From assembly GCA_964494345.1 (NCBI GenBank), contig CAZBSI010000001.1, forward strand, positions 248,001-312,000: DNA of 64,000 nucleotides, read 5' to 3'. Positions 24,576-33,405 of this stretch are shown here, piece after piece. This DNA is from DTKD01 sp964494345. GTDB taxonomy: Bacteria > Armatimonadota > UBA5829. The position numbers and the translations under genes were made by a program. Under the pieces are notes generated by a model. That model ran no database searches. It was not told the origin of the DNA and saw only the letters and a list, made by a program, of their open reading frames with translations. Position 1 is the first letter of the stretch. Each line of letters starts with the position of its first letter.

Positions 24576-26891
24576 TTAGAACGTATGCCCCGTGATGTCC
24601 TGAGCCGATCTCACAAGAATCACCGGACATATCAGACCACCGACACGCTCGCAAGACGACGCACCCGTGATTTGCACGTGCGTCCAGGCAGGGTTCAACG
24701 AAGCACCCATTGGCAGTACGCATTTCACGCCTATTGAGCTTCCGTCGTCGATTTTGAACCACTTAGGGTTGCTGCCTGGCTCGATTGAAATAATTCTGCC
24801 CCATCCCCGCACCAGCAGGCCAATGTTGTTGACGCCGGTGCCGTCGGTGGTCCCATATTGACCCCATCCGGTCAGGATATCAAGGGCATCTCCGCCGCCG
24901 AGCGATTTGTTGGTCATGCCCAATGGCAGCACGGAGCCTGTGCCCGTGACGAGCGCGCCTGTCGCCTCTATATAACGCTCACCGGATGGCTTGGTTTTGA
25001 TTTGACCGTATACGTTGACCTTCGTGCCAACCGGAAGGCCGTGAGACGGTTTCTCAACTCGAATGCCACATACCCGGTTCGGGGATTCGATATAAAACAC
25101 GTTGTCCCACGCAGCGGATACTATGTATGATGACAAGAATGCAGATGCGAGATCCGGCAGTTGCTTGACTTCACGGCCCTCAAAGCTGCCCTTTAGCCCA
25201 ACAGTATGCCACATGCCTGTCGAAACTCCTATGAAGCCGGTGTTTTCTCCAATCACAGCGAGCTGACCCAATTCGTTAGTCGCCCAAGCCACGATCGATC
25301 CGTCGGCCTTCAAGCCAGCACAGTGATTGGCCCCTGTTGCAATAGCCACAAAACCTGAGTTGGGTTGAGGAACATTACACTGGCCAAAAGTGTTGTCACC
25401 CCAGACTCTTACCGATCCATCGGACTTCAGGGCCATAGACATATTGCGACAAGCCGCAATAGCGATATATCCCGAATTAGGCAGAGGAACGTCGCACTCT
25501 CCCATACTGTCTGTGCCCCAGGCTGTTATCGAACCATCAGCCTTTAGCCCCAAATTATGATATCGGCCGCCGGCAACTGCCACAAAACCGGAGTTGTTGC
25601 CGGGTGGGGGGTTGCACTGTCCTTTGTCGTTTTTGCCAAATAATACTACCGATCCATCAGATTTTAAGGCTATGGTGTGGAAATCCCCGGCATCCGCCAT
25701 AACGAAGTTGCTGTTAGGCTCTGGTACCACGGTGCATCCCGACTCATTTTTGCCCCACGCAGCCATTGTGCCGTCGGATTTTACCCCGACGCTATGGTAA
25801 AGCCCTACGGCCACTGTTGCAAAATCCTTATTAGGTGCAGGCGGTTGTGCCTGGCCGTAAACGCTGTTTCCCCACCCAACAACGGATCCATCGGAGCGAA
25901 TGCCGAGGTTGCAATAGTAGCCGGTTGTAATCGCGACTAAATCATCGTAGGGTCTGGCGTAGTTGCACTGCACAACGTTGTTGTCACCCCAACACACGAC
26001 GCTGCCATCCCGCTTTAGCCCCATTGAATGCTCTTGCCCGGCCGCTACGGCGATAAAGTCGGTGTTGGGAGATGGAACGTTGCATTGTCCGTATCTATTG
26101 CAACCCCAGGCTACAATAGACCCGTCTTCCTTCAGAGCCAGTGCGTGTTTTTGGCCTGCGGCGATCGCTGTGTACCCTCCGTTTGGTTTCGGAACATTAG
26201 ACTGCCCATAATCATTTTGGCCCCACGCCACAATCGTCCCATCTGCCCTAAGGGCCACGCTGAACGCGTAACCGCAGTCGACAGCGACGAAATTCTCATT
26301 TGGGCCGGGAAGTGAGCGCTGCGAGTAGGTGTTGTTCCCCCAAATCACCAGGGTGCCATCGTTTTTGATGGCCACATTGTGCATTCCGCCTGCTTCCACT
26401 GTCACGAAATCTTTGTTAGGGCTGGGAGAGTTACTTTGGCCCTGGGAGTTGGTTCCCCAGCCGACGATTGATCCGTCTGCTTTCAGAGCGATTGTATGAT
26501 AATAAGCACACGACACGTGAACGAAGTTGCCATTCGGTTCTGGTATATTAAGCTGGCCCCATTGATTGTCTCCCCACATTACCAGGGTGCCATCTGGTCG
26601 CAATCCTGCACTGATAGCATTGCCGGCATCAATCTGAATAAATCCTGCGTTAGGAACCGGGACGTTACACTGCTGAGCCGTGTTACTTCCCCACATAACT
26701 ATTGATCCGTTTGGCGCCAGGCCCATACAACAATTGAAACCGCAAGTGATTTTGTTAAGTTTCGGCAGAGGCTGGGCAATCTGTGTTCCCCAACTCAATA
26801 CGTGTCCGCTTCCATACGCCGATGATACCACCGCAGCAATTATCATAGCTGCGGCACAAATTGTTACAATGCTTCGATGCTTCACCCTCAT
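24576..26891 (-). CDS. Secreted RCC1-repeat beta-propeller protein with C-terminal OB-like domain
   Basis: About fourteen tandem RCC1-type repeats of roughly 40 residues (GSIVAWGxNxxGQxxVPxPNxxFxxVAxGxxHxxxLKxDG) fill about residues 20-560, enough for two seven-bladed propellers. The remaining 210 residues begin with a connector (VRVWG-type ends, YIESPNRVCGIRV). They then show KVNVYGQIKTKPSGERYIEA and NNIGLLVRGWGRIISIEPG...WFKIDDGSSIGVKCVLP, which looks like paired OB-type strands common at the ends of surface proteins in Armatimonadota-like genomes. A signal peptide follows ATG 26891 (IVTICAAAMIIAAVVSSAYG). An upstream in-frame ATG at 26927 is also possible because AAGGAGG touches it. Probable role: surface or extracellular binding. 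Confidence 0.88.
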   Translation of the reverse strand: MRVKHRSIVTICAAAMIIAAVVSSAYGSGHVLSWGTQIAQPLPKLNKITCGFNCCMGLAPNGSIVMWGSNTAQQCNVPVPNAGFIQIDAGNAISAGLRPDGTLVMWGDNQWGQLNIPEPNGNFVHVSCAYYHTIALKADGSIVGWGTNSQGQSNSPSPNKDFVTVEAGGMHNVAIKNDGTLVIWGNNTYSQRSLPGPNENFVAVDCGYAFSVALRADGTIVAWGQNDYGQSNVPKPNGGYTAIAAGQKHALALKEDGSIVAWGCNRYGQCNVPSPNTDFIAVAAGQEHSMGLKRDGSVVCWGDNNVVQCNYARPYDDLVAITTGYYCNLGIRSDGSVVGWGNSVYGQAQPPAPNKDFATVAVGLYHSVGVKSDGTMAAWGKNESGCTVVPEPNSNFVMADAGDFHTIALKSDGSVVLFGKNDKGQCNPPPGNNSGFVAVAGGRYHNLGLKADGSITAWGTDSMGECDVPLPNSGYIAIAACRNMSMALKSDGSVRVWGDNTFGQCNVPQPNSGFVAIATGANHCAGLKADGSIVAWATNELGQLAVIGENTGFIGVSTGMWHTVGLKGSFEGREVKQLPDLASAFLSSYIVSAAWDNVFYIESPNRVCGIRVEKPSHGLPVGTKVNVYGQIKTKPSGERYIEATGALVTGTGSVLPLGMTNKSLGGGDALDILTGWGQYGTTDGTGVNNIGLLVRGWGRIISIEPGSNPKWFKIDDGSSIGVKCVLPMGASLNPAWTHVQITGASSCERVGGLICPVILVRSAQDITGHTF

Positions 26892-26948
26892 ATTCTTCCA
26901 CACTCCTGAGGCATACCTGGACCTCATCCTCCTTTTATTCTCAAATAC

Positions 26949-26977
26949 AGTCTACGTTCGCCTCAATACGAAGTCAA
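26949..26977 (-). promoter_or_regulatory. Sigma-70 promoter for the RCC1-repeat gene
   Basis: On the minus strand TTGACT (26972-26977), a 17-nt spacer and TAGACT (26949-26954). Transcription would begin near 26942, just before the AAGGAGG at 26928-26934. Confidence 0.6.
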
Positions 26978-27081
26978 CCTAAATTAGGCTCATACTTGTT
27001 TAACTTTAAGCAGCCGGGCGAAGGAAAACAGACTAAGCATGAGTAACCTCCGAAGTGTGGATGTGACGGGAGGTTTTGATT

Positions 27082-27567
27082 ATGATTGGCAGGACGCCAA
27101 ACAGGATGATTATTACAATTGTCTTGCTGGGAGTTCTGGGTGTGGTGGGGGTATCGGTCTGCCGGCAGGTGCAAAGCCGTGCCCGGATTAGGCAAACCAG
27201 CGCCCAATTTGTGGCAGCCGCCAGCAGCTTGAATCTCACAAAACTGCGGGATTACGTCTCAGATGACGATAAAAGTATGCTTCGAAGCTCTTATGTCGAA
27301 TCGGCTGCAAAGAAGTTAGCTCAATTCAACAGAGCGAATGCAAAGGTGGAAGTTACGGTAAAGGAACTGAAGACTGACGGCGACGAGGCTTTTGTTGTGT
27401 TGACTAGCAGGACAATGCTCAGCGATAATGAAAAAATCGACGACGAGTGGGCTTTAGTCTGTGTGCGCGAGAAGGGGTTATGGGTCGTTGACTTGGAAGA
27501 GACTTTGAAACGCGGCCATTGTCCCATAGACAAATATGTACAGTTCAAAGGGTTTCGAGTTAAGTGA
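27082..27567 (+). CDS. Membrane-anchored protein of unknown function (NTF2-like?)
   Basis: A 161-aa product with one N-terminal membrane helix (MIITIVLLGVLGVVGVSV) and a globular domain outside the cytoplasm. The pattern TSAQFVAAASSLNLTKLRDYVSDDDKSML ... VTVKELKTDGDEAFVVLTS ... WALVCVREKGLWVVDLEE resembles the helix-then-beta-sheet order of NTF2-like or DUF4878-type lipoprotein domains. No catalytic residues are evident. The ATG at 27082 has GGGAGG 8 nt upstream; a TTG at 27076 is too close to it. The end overlaps the amidohydrolase start (GTGA), so the two are coupled. Confidence 0.7.
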   Translation: MIGRTPNRMIITIVLLGVLGVVGVSVCRQVQSRARIRQTSAQFVAAASSLNLTKLRDYVSDDDKSMLRSSYVESAAKKLAQFNRANAKVEVTVKELKTDGDEAFVVLTSRTMLSDNEKIDDEWALVCVREKGLWVVDLEETLKRGHCPIDKYVQFKGFRVK

Positions 27568-28865
27568 GCGTTATATACCGGGCAGATTATGCTTTGCCGA
27601 TGGACGGTTCGGAGCCTATTCAATCCTGTGAGATATGGGTTCAGAACGGTCGCATTCGAGATATTGGGCAATCCATAGCGAAACGGCATCCGCAAATCCC
27701 CATATACGACCTCGGCTGCGCTGTTATTCTCCCTGGCTTCGTAAACGCGCATTCGCACATAGAATACACCCTTAGCCGTAACCGTCACGACGCTCTCAAT
27801 TTATGGCAATGGCTGGATGCAGTAGGCTTCAGGGGACAGAAGAGACCGACTATGGAGATAATCACGGCCTCCGCGCGCCTCGGCGCCGCCGAATCCGCAT
27901 TTTCCGGCATCACATGCACTGCGGACAGCTCTTTTTCAGGTATCGCTGCCTATGCGCTTGACGAAATCGGCGTGCGTGGTATCGTCTATAAGGAACTCTT
28001 CGGTCAGAGTATGGGTGATGATTACGGACGCCTGTTTTCAGATGTCATTGACGATGTCCGTCGACTGCACTATGACACAAGTGATCGTATTAACATCGGG
28101 ATATCCCCACACAGCGTATACACCTCTAATATCGAGGTGTTGAGGCTGTGTGCGGATGCCGGCTTGCCGATTGCAATACATCTGGCTGAAACACCCGCCG
28201 AGGAACTATACACTCTTAACGGGTCAGGGCCGTTGTCGGATTGGCGCAAGTCGCTGGGTTACGATGCACCGGGGGGCATTGGTTCCCCTAATCAGATATT
28301 AAAAAACGCCGGATTACTGCGAGAGGGCGTGACGCTGGCGCATTGTGTTCACGTTCACAAAGATGAAATTGCTCAAATAGCCGAGTCAGGGGCCGGGGTT
28401 GCGCATTGCCCGCGATCGAACGCATATTTAGGCGCCGGGATATTCCCTGTGCGTGACTTTCAATTCAATGGCGCAAAAATTGGGCTGGGCACGGACAGTT
28501 CGGCCAGTTGCATCAGAATGGATTTCTTCGAGGAGATGCGATTTGCCCTGGCGATTCATAGAGCGCAGGCTCAGGACGCTGCCGCATTGACGGCCCAGTC
28601 AGTCCTGGAACTTGCTACCAGCGGCGGGGCAACGACGTTAGGATTGGAAGATGAAATAGGGCAGTTGAAGGTCGGAATGCGGGCGGATATGATAGCTGTT
28701 GATCTTGTTCGGTCGCTTCCTTGTGAAGATATTTATCTAAGTGTAATCTCAAAAACGCCTGATGATATTGTTTTGAGACTTGTCGATGGTGTCAACTTGG
28801 AGCCTCAAGTTGATGACAGGGCAGGGGAATTGAGGAGCCTTATGGAGCACAACCAGATTGCGTAA
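27564..28865 (+). CDS. Amidohydrolase, cytosine deaminase/SAH deaminase-like
   Basis: Metal-dependent TIM-barrel hydrolase of the ATZ/TRZ-SAH deaminase branch, likely deaminating a purine, adenosylhomocysteine-like compound or related heterocycle. The 433-aa product has GFVNAHSHIEYTL (HxH metal ligands), PIAIHLAETPAEE (third His), LAHCVHVHKDEI (fourth His) and GLGTDSSASC (metal Asp). The small beta-sandwich built from both termini is also present (RAGELR, GMRADMIAVDL). The GTG start at 27564 overlaps the preceding stop. Downstream, the CPBP gene starts inside its last codons. The exact substrate cannot be assigned. Confidence 0.87.
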   Translation: MSVIYRADYALPMDGSEPIQSCEIWVQNGRIRDIGQSIAKRHPQIPIYDLGCAVILPGFVNAHSHIEYTLSRNRHDALNLWQWLDAVGFRGQKRPTMEIITASARLGAAESAFSGITCTADSSFSGIAAYALDEIGVRGIVYKELFGQSMGDDYGRLFSDVIDDVRRLHYDTSDRINIGISPHSVYTSNIEVLRLCADAGLPIAIHLAETPAEELYTLNGSGPLSDWRKSLGYDAPGGIGSPNQILKNAGLLREGVTLAHCVHVHKDEIAQIAESGAGVAHCPRSNAYLGAGIFPVRDFQFNGAKIGLGTDSSASCIRMDFFEEMRFALAIHRAQAQDAAALTAQSVLELATSGGATTLGLEDEIGQLKVGMRADMIAVDLVRSLPCEDIYLSVISKTPDDIVLRLVDGVNLEPQVDDRAGELRSLMEHNQIA

Positions 28866-29547
28866 GAACAGATTTATGACTGCTATCGTGCTGATAGTCG
28901 GCGCGGCGATAGTATGTGGGTTGTTTCGTTTTAACTACAGCCCGCAGTATTATGACGATCTCTACGACAGATATTTGATCGTCAATATGCTGGCGCTTAT
29001 ATGGCTGCCGATGGCTGTAATATTGCTGATGTTTCGCGCAACCCCTGAGAGTTTCGGGTTTGCCCAGGTCAAATCGCGACAGATGTGGGTGCTTACGGCC
29101 GCGTTGTTTGCGGGATTATTCGTTTTGATCGTAATCGCTGCCCGGCTGCCGGCTTTTCAGGAATATTATCCTATTTTCAAATGGTTCCACGGCTTTGAAG
29201 CCGCGTTTCCGACATCCTCCTCAAACCCATTTGTAGCGGCGCCGTGGCTGATGCTGTATGCCGAGGCGAGCTACGGAATGTATTTGTTCTGCTGGGAGTT
29301 TTTCTTCCGCGGATTTTTGCTGTTTGGCTTACAGCGGTCGTTAGGTTCAGTGTTAGCGGTAATATTACAAGCAATAGCATTCGGATTGCTGCATTGGGGC
29401 AAGCCCGAGATGATACCCTCGTTTGCGGGTGGAGTAATCCTGGGCGTGTTAGCGCTCAGCGCAAGATCATTTTTGCCGGCATTCGTGCTACACTGGGCCG
29501 CATCAATAAGCCTGGATGTAATGGTTGTACTATCTCATAAGTCGTAA
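28858..29547 (+). CDS. CPBP-family membrane protein with altered glutamate motif
   Basis: CPBP (CAAX protease/bacteriocin-processing) proteins are intramembrane metalloproteases. This 229-aa protein has about six to seven membrane helices and keeps motif 2 (IAFGLLHWGKPEM) and the motif 3 region (FVLHWAASIS). However, motif 1, normally EExxxR, reads CWEFFFRG: the first Glu is Trp, while the second Glu and the Arg remain. It may therefore be catalytically changed or serve as a non-protease relative. The start is TTG at 28858 overlapping the amidohydrolase stop (GGAG 10 nt upstream) or ATG at 28876. Confidence 0.8.
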   Translation: MRKNRFMTAIVLIVGAAIVCGLFRFNYSPQYYDDLYDRYLIVNMLALIWLPMAVILLMFRATPESFGFAQVKSRQMWVLTAALFAGLFVLIVIAARLPAFQEYYPIFKWFHGFEAAFPTSSSNPFVAAPWLMLYAEASYGMYLFCWEFFFRGFLLFGLQRSLGSVLAVILQAIAFGLLHWGKPEMIPSFAGGVILGVLALSARSFLPAFVLHWAASISLDVMVVLSHKS

Positions 29548-29554
29548 TAGACAG

Positions 29555-29673
29555 TTATCGGTTGTCGTTTATCGGTTATCGGTTGTCGATTAACGGTTGT
29601 CGATTAACGGTTGTCGGTTATCGGTTGTCGGTTATCGGTTATCGGTTATCAGTTATCGGTTGTCGGTTGTCAT
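29555..29673 (+). repeat. Tandem heptamer array, 17 units
   Basis: Seventeen head-to-tail 7-mers of the form TTRTCGG with variants (TTATCGG, TTGTCGG, TTAACGG, TTGTCGA) run without interruption. It lies in the 397-bp gap between the CPBP gene and the GH106-like gene. The rest of the gap holds hairpins and a promoter, listed separately. Confidence 0.95.
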
Positions 29674-29687
29674 ATATCAAGCGCCCC

Positions 29688-29808
29688 GTCATTTCGAACG
29701 AAGTGAGAAATCTGCTTTTTCGATGTCCGAGGTCAGGCGTCCGAAGTCCGAACAGGCTATTCAGTTACTTCGGTTGCACGCAAGCCGAAGTCGAGCCTGC
29801 AAGGCTCG
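29688..29808. repeat. Interspersed-repeat-like block with three hairpins
   Basis: GTCATTTCGAACGAAGTGAG begins at 29688; together with the following AAATCT it is of the kind found scattered between genes in many genomes, and ATTTC/GAAAT can pair. It is followed by ACTTCGG/CCGAAGT (29767-29791, 11-nt loop) and CGAGCCT/AGGCTCG (29792-29808, 3-nt loop). No coding potential is apparent. Confidence 0.55.
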
Positions 29809-29863
29809 CATCAATCCATCTTTCGTTCTTTTCGCGCTTTCGCGTTTCTCCCTTCACATTCCA

Positions 29864-29893
29864 TTGACATACCTCCCGTCCGCTTCCTATAAT
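29864..29893 (+). promoter_or_regulatory. Consensus sigma-70 promoter for the GH106-like gene
   Basis: Perfect TTGACA (29864-29869) and perfect TATAAT (29888-29893) with an 18-nt spacer, the strongest promoter seen in the window. A GGGAG ribosome site follows before the ATG at 29945. Confidence 0.8.
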
Positions 29894-29944
29894 GCCTTGG
29901 GGCCTCGATACCAATAATCCGGGAGGCAGGGAGTCCAGCCAATT

Positions 29945-32900
29945 ATGAATATAGAGCAGCTTAAACGTCAGTTCGCCAATCCACCCAGCAAATTCACCTT
30001 CGCGCCATTCTGGTTTCTAAATCACGAGTTAAGTCACGAGGAACTTCGCTGGCAGATTCGTGAGATGAACGACAACGGCGTCAAGGGTTTTATTTTACAC
30101 GCCCGACATGGCCTGATCACCGAATATCTCTCAGAAGATTGGTTTGCAAAGATTCAGACCTGTATCGAAGAAGCTGATCGGCTGTCGATGAAGGCCTATC
30201 TCTACGACGAGAACAACTGGCCGAGCGGGACTGTCGACGGCGCTCTTATTAAGAAACATCCGGAGTATAGGGCATCGGTGTGCGCTATGGTCGCACGCTA
30301 TTCCGTCAATGCGGGCAGGAGAATCCGGCAGAAGCTGGAGACTCGAGACGGGCTTATCGCGGTTGTGGCTGTGCCTGTGGATAGAAATGTGCTGGTTGGG
30401 CTCCCGGATGACGCCTTGCTGCTGGACGACTTCGTAGCTGATGGCCTGTTGGAATGGCAGGCGCCGGAGGATCATTCCAAGTGGGCCGTAATGGTGTTTG
30501 CGAGGGAATATCTCACAAGCGGCACATTTTACGGGGGCTATCTGGATACGCTGAACAAAGACGCAGTCGCCAAATTTATTGAGATGACCTATGTGGACTA
30601 CGCCGAGCGATTCTCGAAATACTTCGGAGGCGCAGTTGACGGTATTTTCACCGACGAGCCTTCGATGACCATTCCCAGCATCGCGCCGGACGCTGTCCCA
30701 TTCTCCCCGTGTCTTATTCCGGAGTTTGGCTGGCGACACGGTTACGATTTTTACAAGGCCCTTCCCGCAGTATTTGCCGATGCCGGCGACGAGACTGCTC
30801 AACTTCGCTGCGACTTCTACGACACGATGAGCCACGTCTACCAGCAGGCGTATTTCAAGCAGATTTACGAATTTTGCGATCCTTTACGCCTCAATCTCAT
30901 CGGCCATGTGCTGTATGAGGGGGAGACTTATGAGTGCATTCGAAATCAAGGGGATTATTTCCGGGGTGCGCAGTATATGCACTTCGGCGGCTGTGACCAG
31001 CTCTGCGACGTTACCTGGCCGGCGCCTGGAGCGCAGGGCCATCTCAATAACCTGGTCGGCCCGAAACTCGCCTCATCTGCCGCTCATCATTTTGACAAGC
31101 CAAGGGTGATGTCAGAATGTTTTGGGCTTGCTGGCGACTGGCGTGTCGATCTGCGACTGCTCAAGTGTCTGACGGATTGGCTGGTAGCGATGGGCGTAAA
31201 TATGATAGAACCGCATGCGTTCTATTATTCATTGCAGGGAGAGCGCAAGTGGGAATGTCCGCCCGGCGAGTTCTATCAGTCCGCATTCTGGCCATATTAC
31301 AAATATTTCGCCGACTACGGCGCCCGCCTGTGCAGCGTGTTTACAGGTGCGGATCACGTGGCCGACGTTGCTGTGCTGTATCCCAACCGCTCAATGTGGG
31401 CGACCATCAACCCCGATCGCACTGAAGAATCCAAGGATGTTGTTAAGAGCTTTGAGCTTGTAACAGCGGCTCTCACAAAAGCTGGGTACGATTACGACAT
31501 CGTGCCCGAAGAAGTGCTTCTCAACGATATGAACCCCTCAAACCTTGAGAACCTGATAAGCGGCGAGGTTTACAAGGCGCTGGTGATTCCGTGGTGCCCG
31601 GTTCTGCTTACGGAGACCGCCGGGTTTATATCGCAATGCATCGACTCCGGCTCTTTGGTAGTCCTGGCTGGGGATGCACCTGCGAATCTGGTGAACGCAA
31701 GTGAGGGCGAGTGGGGTGACGAGGAGTGGTCTCGCGAAGGTTTTTTGGAGCAATTCGGCGCGGAATACGACCCGTCCACTCAGAGCATCGCAGTCCGGCC
31801 GACCCTCGAAGGTGAAGATTCGGCGGTAAAACTGACCGGTGTGCTGGATATGACAGGCGACCAACTCGCCGACGTCTTTGCCGGAGTATTTGGGGAATAC
31901 ATCGATGCCGACGTGCGCGTGCTGAACCAAAAGAGTAAGAAACCTGTCTTCGATATTGTCCATTGTCACTACCGGCACGGAAATCATGACTTCTATTTCT
32001 TCGCCAACACCAATCGCACACAGGGTTTCGATACGTTGATATCGCTGGACACAATGGGTTCCCCAGCAATTTGGAACCCGGAAACTGGTTCCGTCATAGA
32101 CATGCTCGATTTCAACTACGACGGCGACAGGACCACTCTGCCTCTCAACTTCGAGCCGTGCGAAAGCTACCTGATAAGCGTCAGCGCTGCCCCGGTCGGC
32201 GACGATTTAGTTAAGCTCGAGCGAGAGCCGAAATACGGCAAAGTCTTTGCTTTGTCCGACGAATGGCAATTCGAGACAGCCAAGCCCAATGCTCTGCCGT
32301 TGACTCAGTGGCAGTTTTCTATGGGTGACCCAACACAGGGGGAGTTCGCAGGCGGCTGGCACCTATACACTGCTGAGTTTGAGTGCGAAGCAGAGCTTAC
32401 CAATGCGAAACTGCTTATCGACGGCCTTTTGATCGAAAAAATATGGCAGCGCTCGACACCAATTCACACACACATCACATTGAACGGTGAGGTCATCGAA
32501 GGCTTCCACCCTGGTACATACATCGATCATCTTATGATGGAAGCAGACGTGCTGGCTCATATTAAACGTGATCGGAATGTATTGCAGATCAGGTGTAATT
32601 CGCAACTTGCTCCTGCCGGCAGCCTGGAACATCCGGTGTATTTGATCGGCGATTTCGAACTGAGAGATCAGGCGGGCAAGCTCAGAATCGTCCCCGCAGC
32701 GCAGACCATAAACACCGGCGACTGGGCGATGCAGGGCTACCCGTTCTATTCGGGCATCGGGATATACAAACAGAACGTGAAGCTGCCGCGCACAACAAAA
32801 CGTGTCTATATTCAGTTGCAGCATCCGGGGGACCTTGCTGAGATTATCGTAAACGGCGATTTTGCGGCAGTGCTTGCCTGGGAGCCGTGGGTGGCCGATA

Positions 32901-33031
32901 TCACAGACCTGGTGAGAACAGGGGATAACGAGATCACCATAAAAGTCGCAAACGCGATGGCCAACGTCTTTTTAAGCGAGCCAAAACCTTCGGGATTATT
33001 GGGTGCGGTCAAAATCTTAATATCGAAATAG
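29945..33031 (+). CDS. Large glycoside hydrolase, GH106/rhamnosidase-like
   Basis: The 1028-aa protein opens with FAPFWFLNHELSHEELRWQIREM and the block GVKGFILHARHGLITEYLS. It continues with AYLYDENNWPSGTVDG, the pattern of TIM-barrel enzymes around GH106 alpha-L-rhamnosidases. Residues about 200-450 continue the barrel (GIFTDEPSM, HFDKPRVMSECFGLAGDW). A Rossmann-like or glutamine-amidotransferase-like domain (about 470-600) and C-terminal beta-sandwiches (VYIQLQHPGDLAEIIVNG, ITIKVANAMANVFL) follow. There is no signal peptide, so it probably acts in the cytoplasm on imported oligosaccharides. It stands alone behind a very strong promoter. The exact family and substrate need a profile search. 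Confidence 0.7.
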   Translation: MNIEQLKRQFANPPSKFTFAPFWFLNHELSHEELRWQIREMNDNGVKGFILHARHGLITEYLSEDWFAKIQTCIEEADRLSMKAYLYDENNWPSGTVDGALIKKHPEYRASVCAMVARYSVNAGRRIRQKLETRDGLIAVVAVPVDRNVLVGLPDDALLLDDFVADGLLEWQAPEDHSKWAVMVFAREYLTSGTFYGGYLDTLNKDAVAKFIEMTYVDYAERFSKYFGGAVDGIFTDEPSMTIPSIAPDAVPFSPCLIPEFGWRHGYDFYKALPAVFADAGDETAQLRCDFYDTMSHVYQQAYFKQIYEFCDPLRLNLIGHVLYEGETYECIRNQGDYFRGAQYMHFGGCDQLCDVTWPAPGAQGHLNNLVGPKLASSAAHHFDKPRVMSECFGLAGDWRVDLRLLKCLTDWLVAMGVNMIEPHAFYYSLQGERKWECPPGEFYQSAFWPYYKYFADYGARLCSVFTGADHVADVAVLYPNRSMWATINPDRTEESKDVVKSFELVTAALTKAGYDYDIVPEEVLLNDMNPSNLENLISGEVYKALVIPWCPVLLTETAGFISQCIDSGSLVVLAGDAPANLVNASEGEWGDEEWSREGFLEQFGAEYDPSTQSIAVRPTLEGEDSAVKLTGVLDMTGDQLADVFAGVFGEYIDADVRVLNQKSKKPVFDIVHCHYRHGNHDFYFFANTNRTQGFDTLISLDTMGSPAIWNPETGSVIDMLDFNYDGDRTTLPLNFEPCESYLISVSAAPVGDDLVKLEREPKYGKVFALSDEWQFETAKPNALPLTQWQFSMGDPTQGEFAGGWHLYTAEFECEAELTNAKLLIDGLLIEKIWQRSTPIHTHITLNGEVIEGFHPGTYIDHLMMEADVLAHIKRDRNVLQIRCNSQLAPAGSLEHPVYLIGDFELRDQAGKLRIVPAAQTINTGDWAMQGYPFYSGIGIYKQNVKLPRTTKRVYIQLQHPGDLAEIIVNGDFAAVLAWEPWVADITDLVRTGDNEITIKVANAMANVFLSEPKPSGLLGAVKILISK

Positions 33032-33117
33032 TATGGGGCAGTTCCAACGGCGTTGAGATCCGCTGAATTTGGGCATAAAACCGTGGTTGTTTCATCACTC
33101 TGATCGTGAGGTGTAGC

Positions 33118-33405
33118 ATGGTTATAGCCGAATTCAGCGTAACGCCTGTGGTGGGAGGTTCGATGACACCTTACATCGATGCCGCCATCAATGTAGTCAA
33201 GGAATCGGGCCTTAAATTCGAGGTTGACGCACTTTCTACCACCATAGAAGGAGATCTGGATCAGGTTTTAGAGGTTATCGGCAAAGCTCATCGCGCCGCA
33301 TTAAGGGCGGGTGCAAAGCGAGTGCTGACGGGGATACAGATTGATGAGCGTGAGTCGGCGGTGTCTATCGAGCAGCAGCTTGAAGGCTACAGAGCAGCGA
33401 TTTAG
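33118..33405 (+). CDS. MTH1187/YqgV-type thiamine-binding family protein
   Basis: A 95-aa ferredoxin-like small protein. AEFSVTPVVGGSMTPYIDAA, SGLKFEVDALSTTIEGDLDQ and GAKRVLTGIQIDER match the MTH1187 family (formerly DUF77), members of which bind thiamine-like ligands and form tetramers. The ATG at 33118 with GAGGTG just upstream is chosen; a start at 33106 would overlap that site. It converges with the HisA-like gene, whose end overlaps its last 4 nt. Confidence 0.85.
   Translation: MVIAEFSVTPVVGGSMTPYIDAAINVVKESGLKFEVDALSTTIEGDLDQVLEVIGKAHRAALRAGAKRVLTGIQIDERESAVSIEQQLEGYRAAI

Noticed and set aside
29555..29673. Possible CRISPR array
   Set aside because: The units are contiguous 7-mers without spacers, so it is a simple tandem repeat; no cas genes are present.
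29562..29917. Two overlapping frames across the heptamer array encoding repetitive peptides
   Set aside because: A 7-bp tandem array stays open in several frames by chance; no start signals and the frames cross hairpins and the promoter.
31538..31987. Antisense frame inside the GH106-like gene
   Set aside because: Contained wholly in a strongly supported coding region and without homology.
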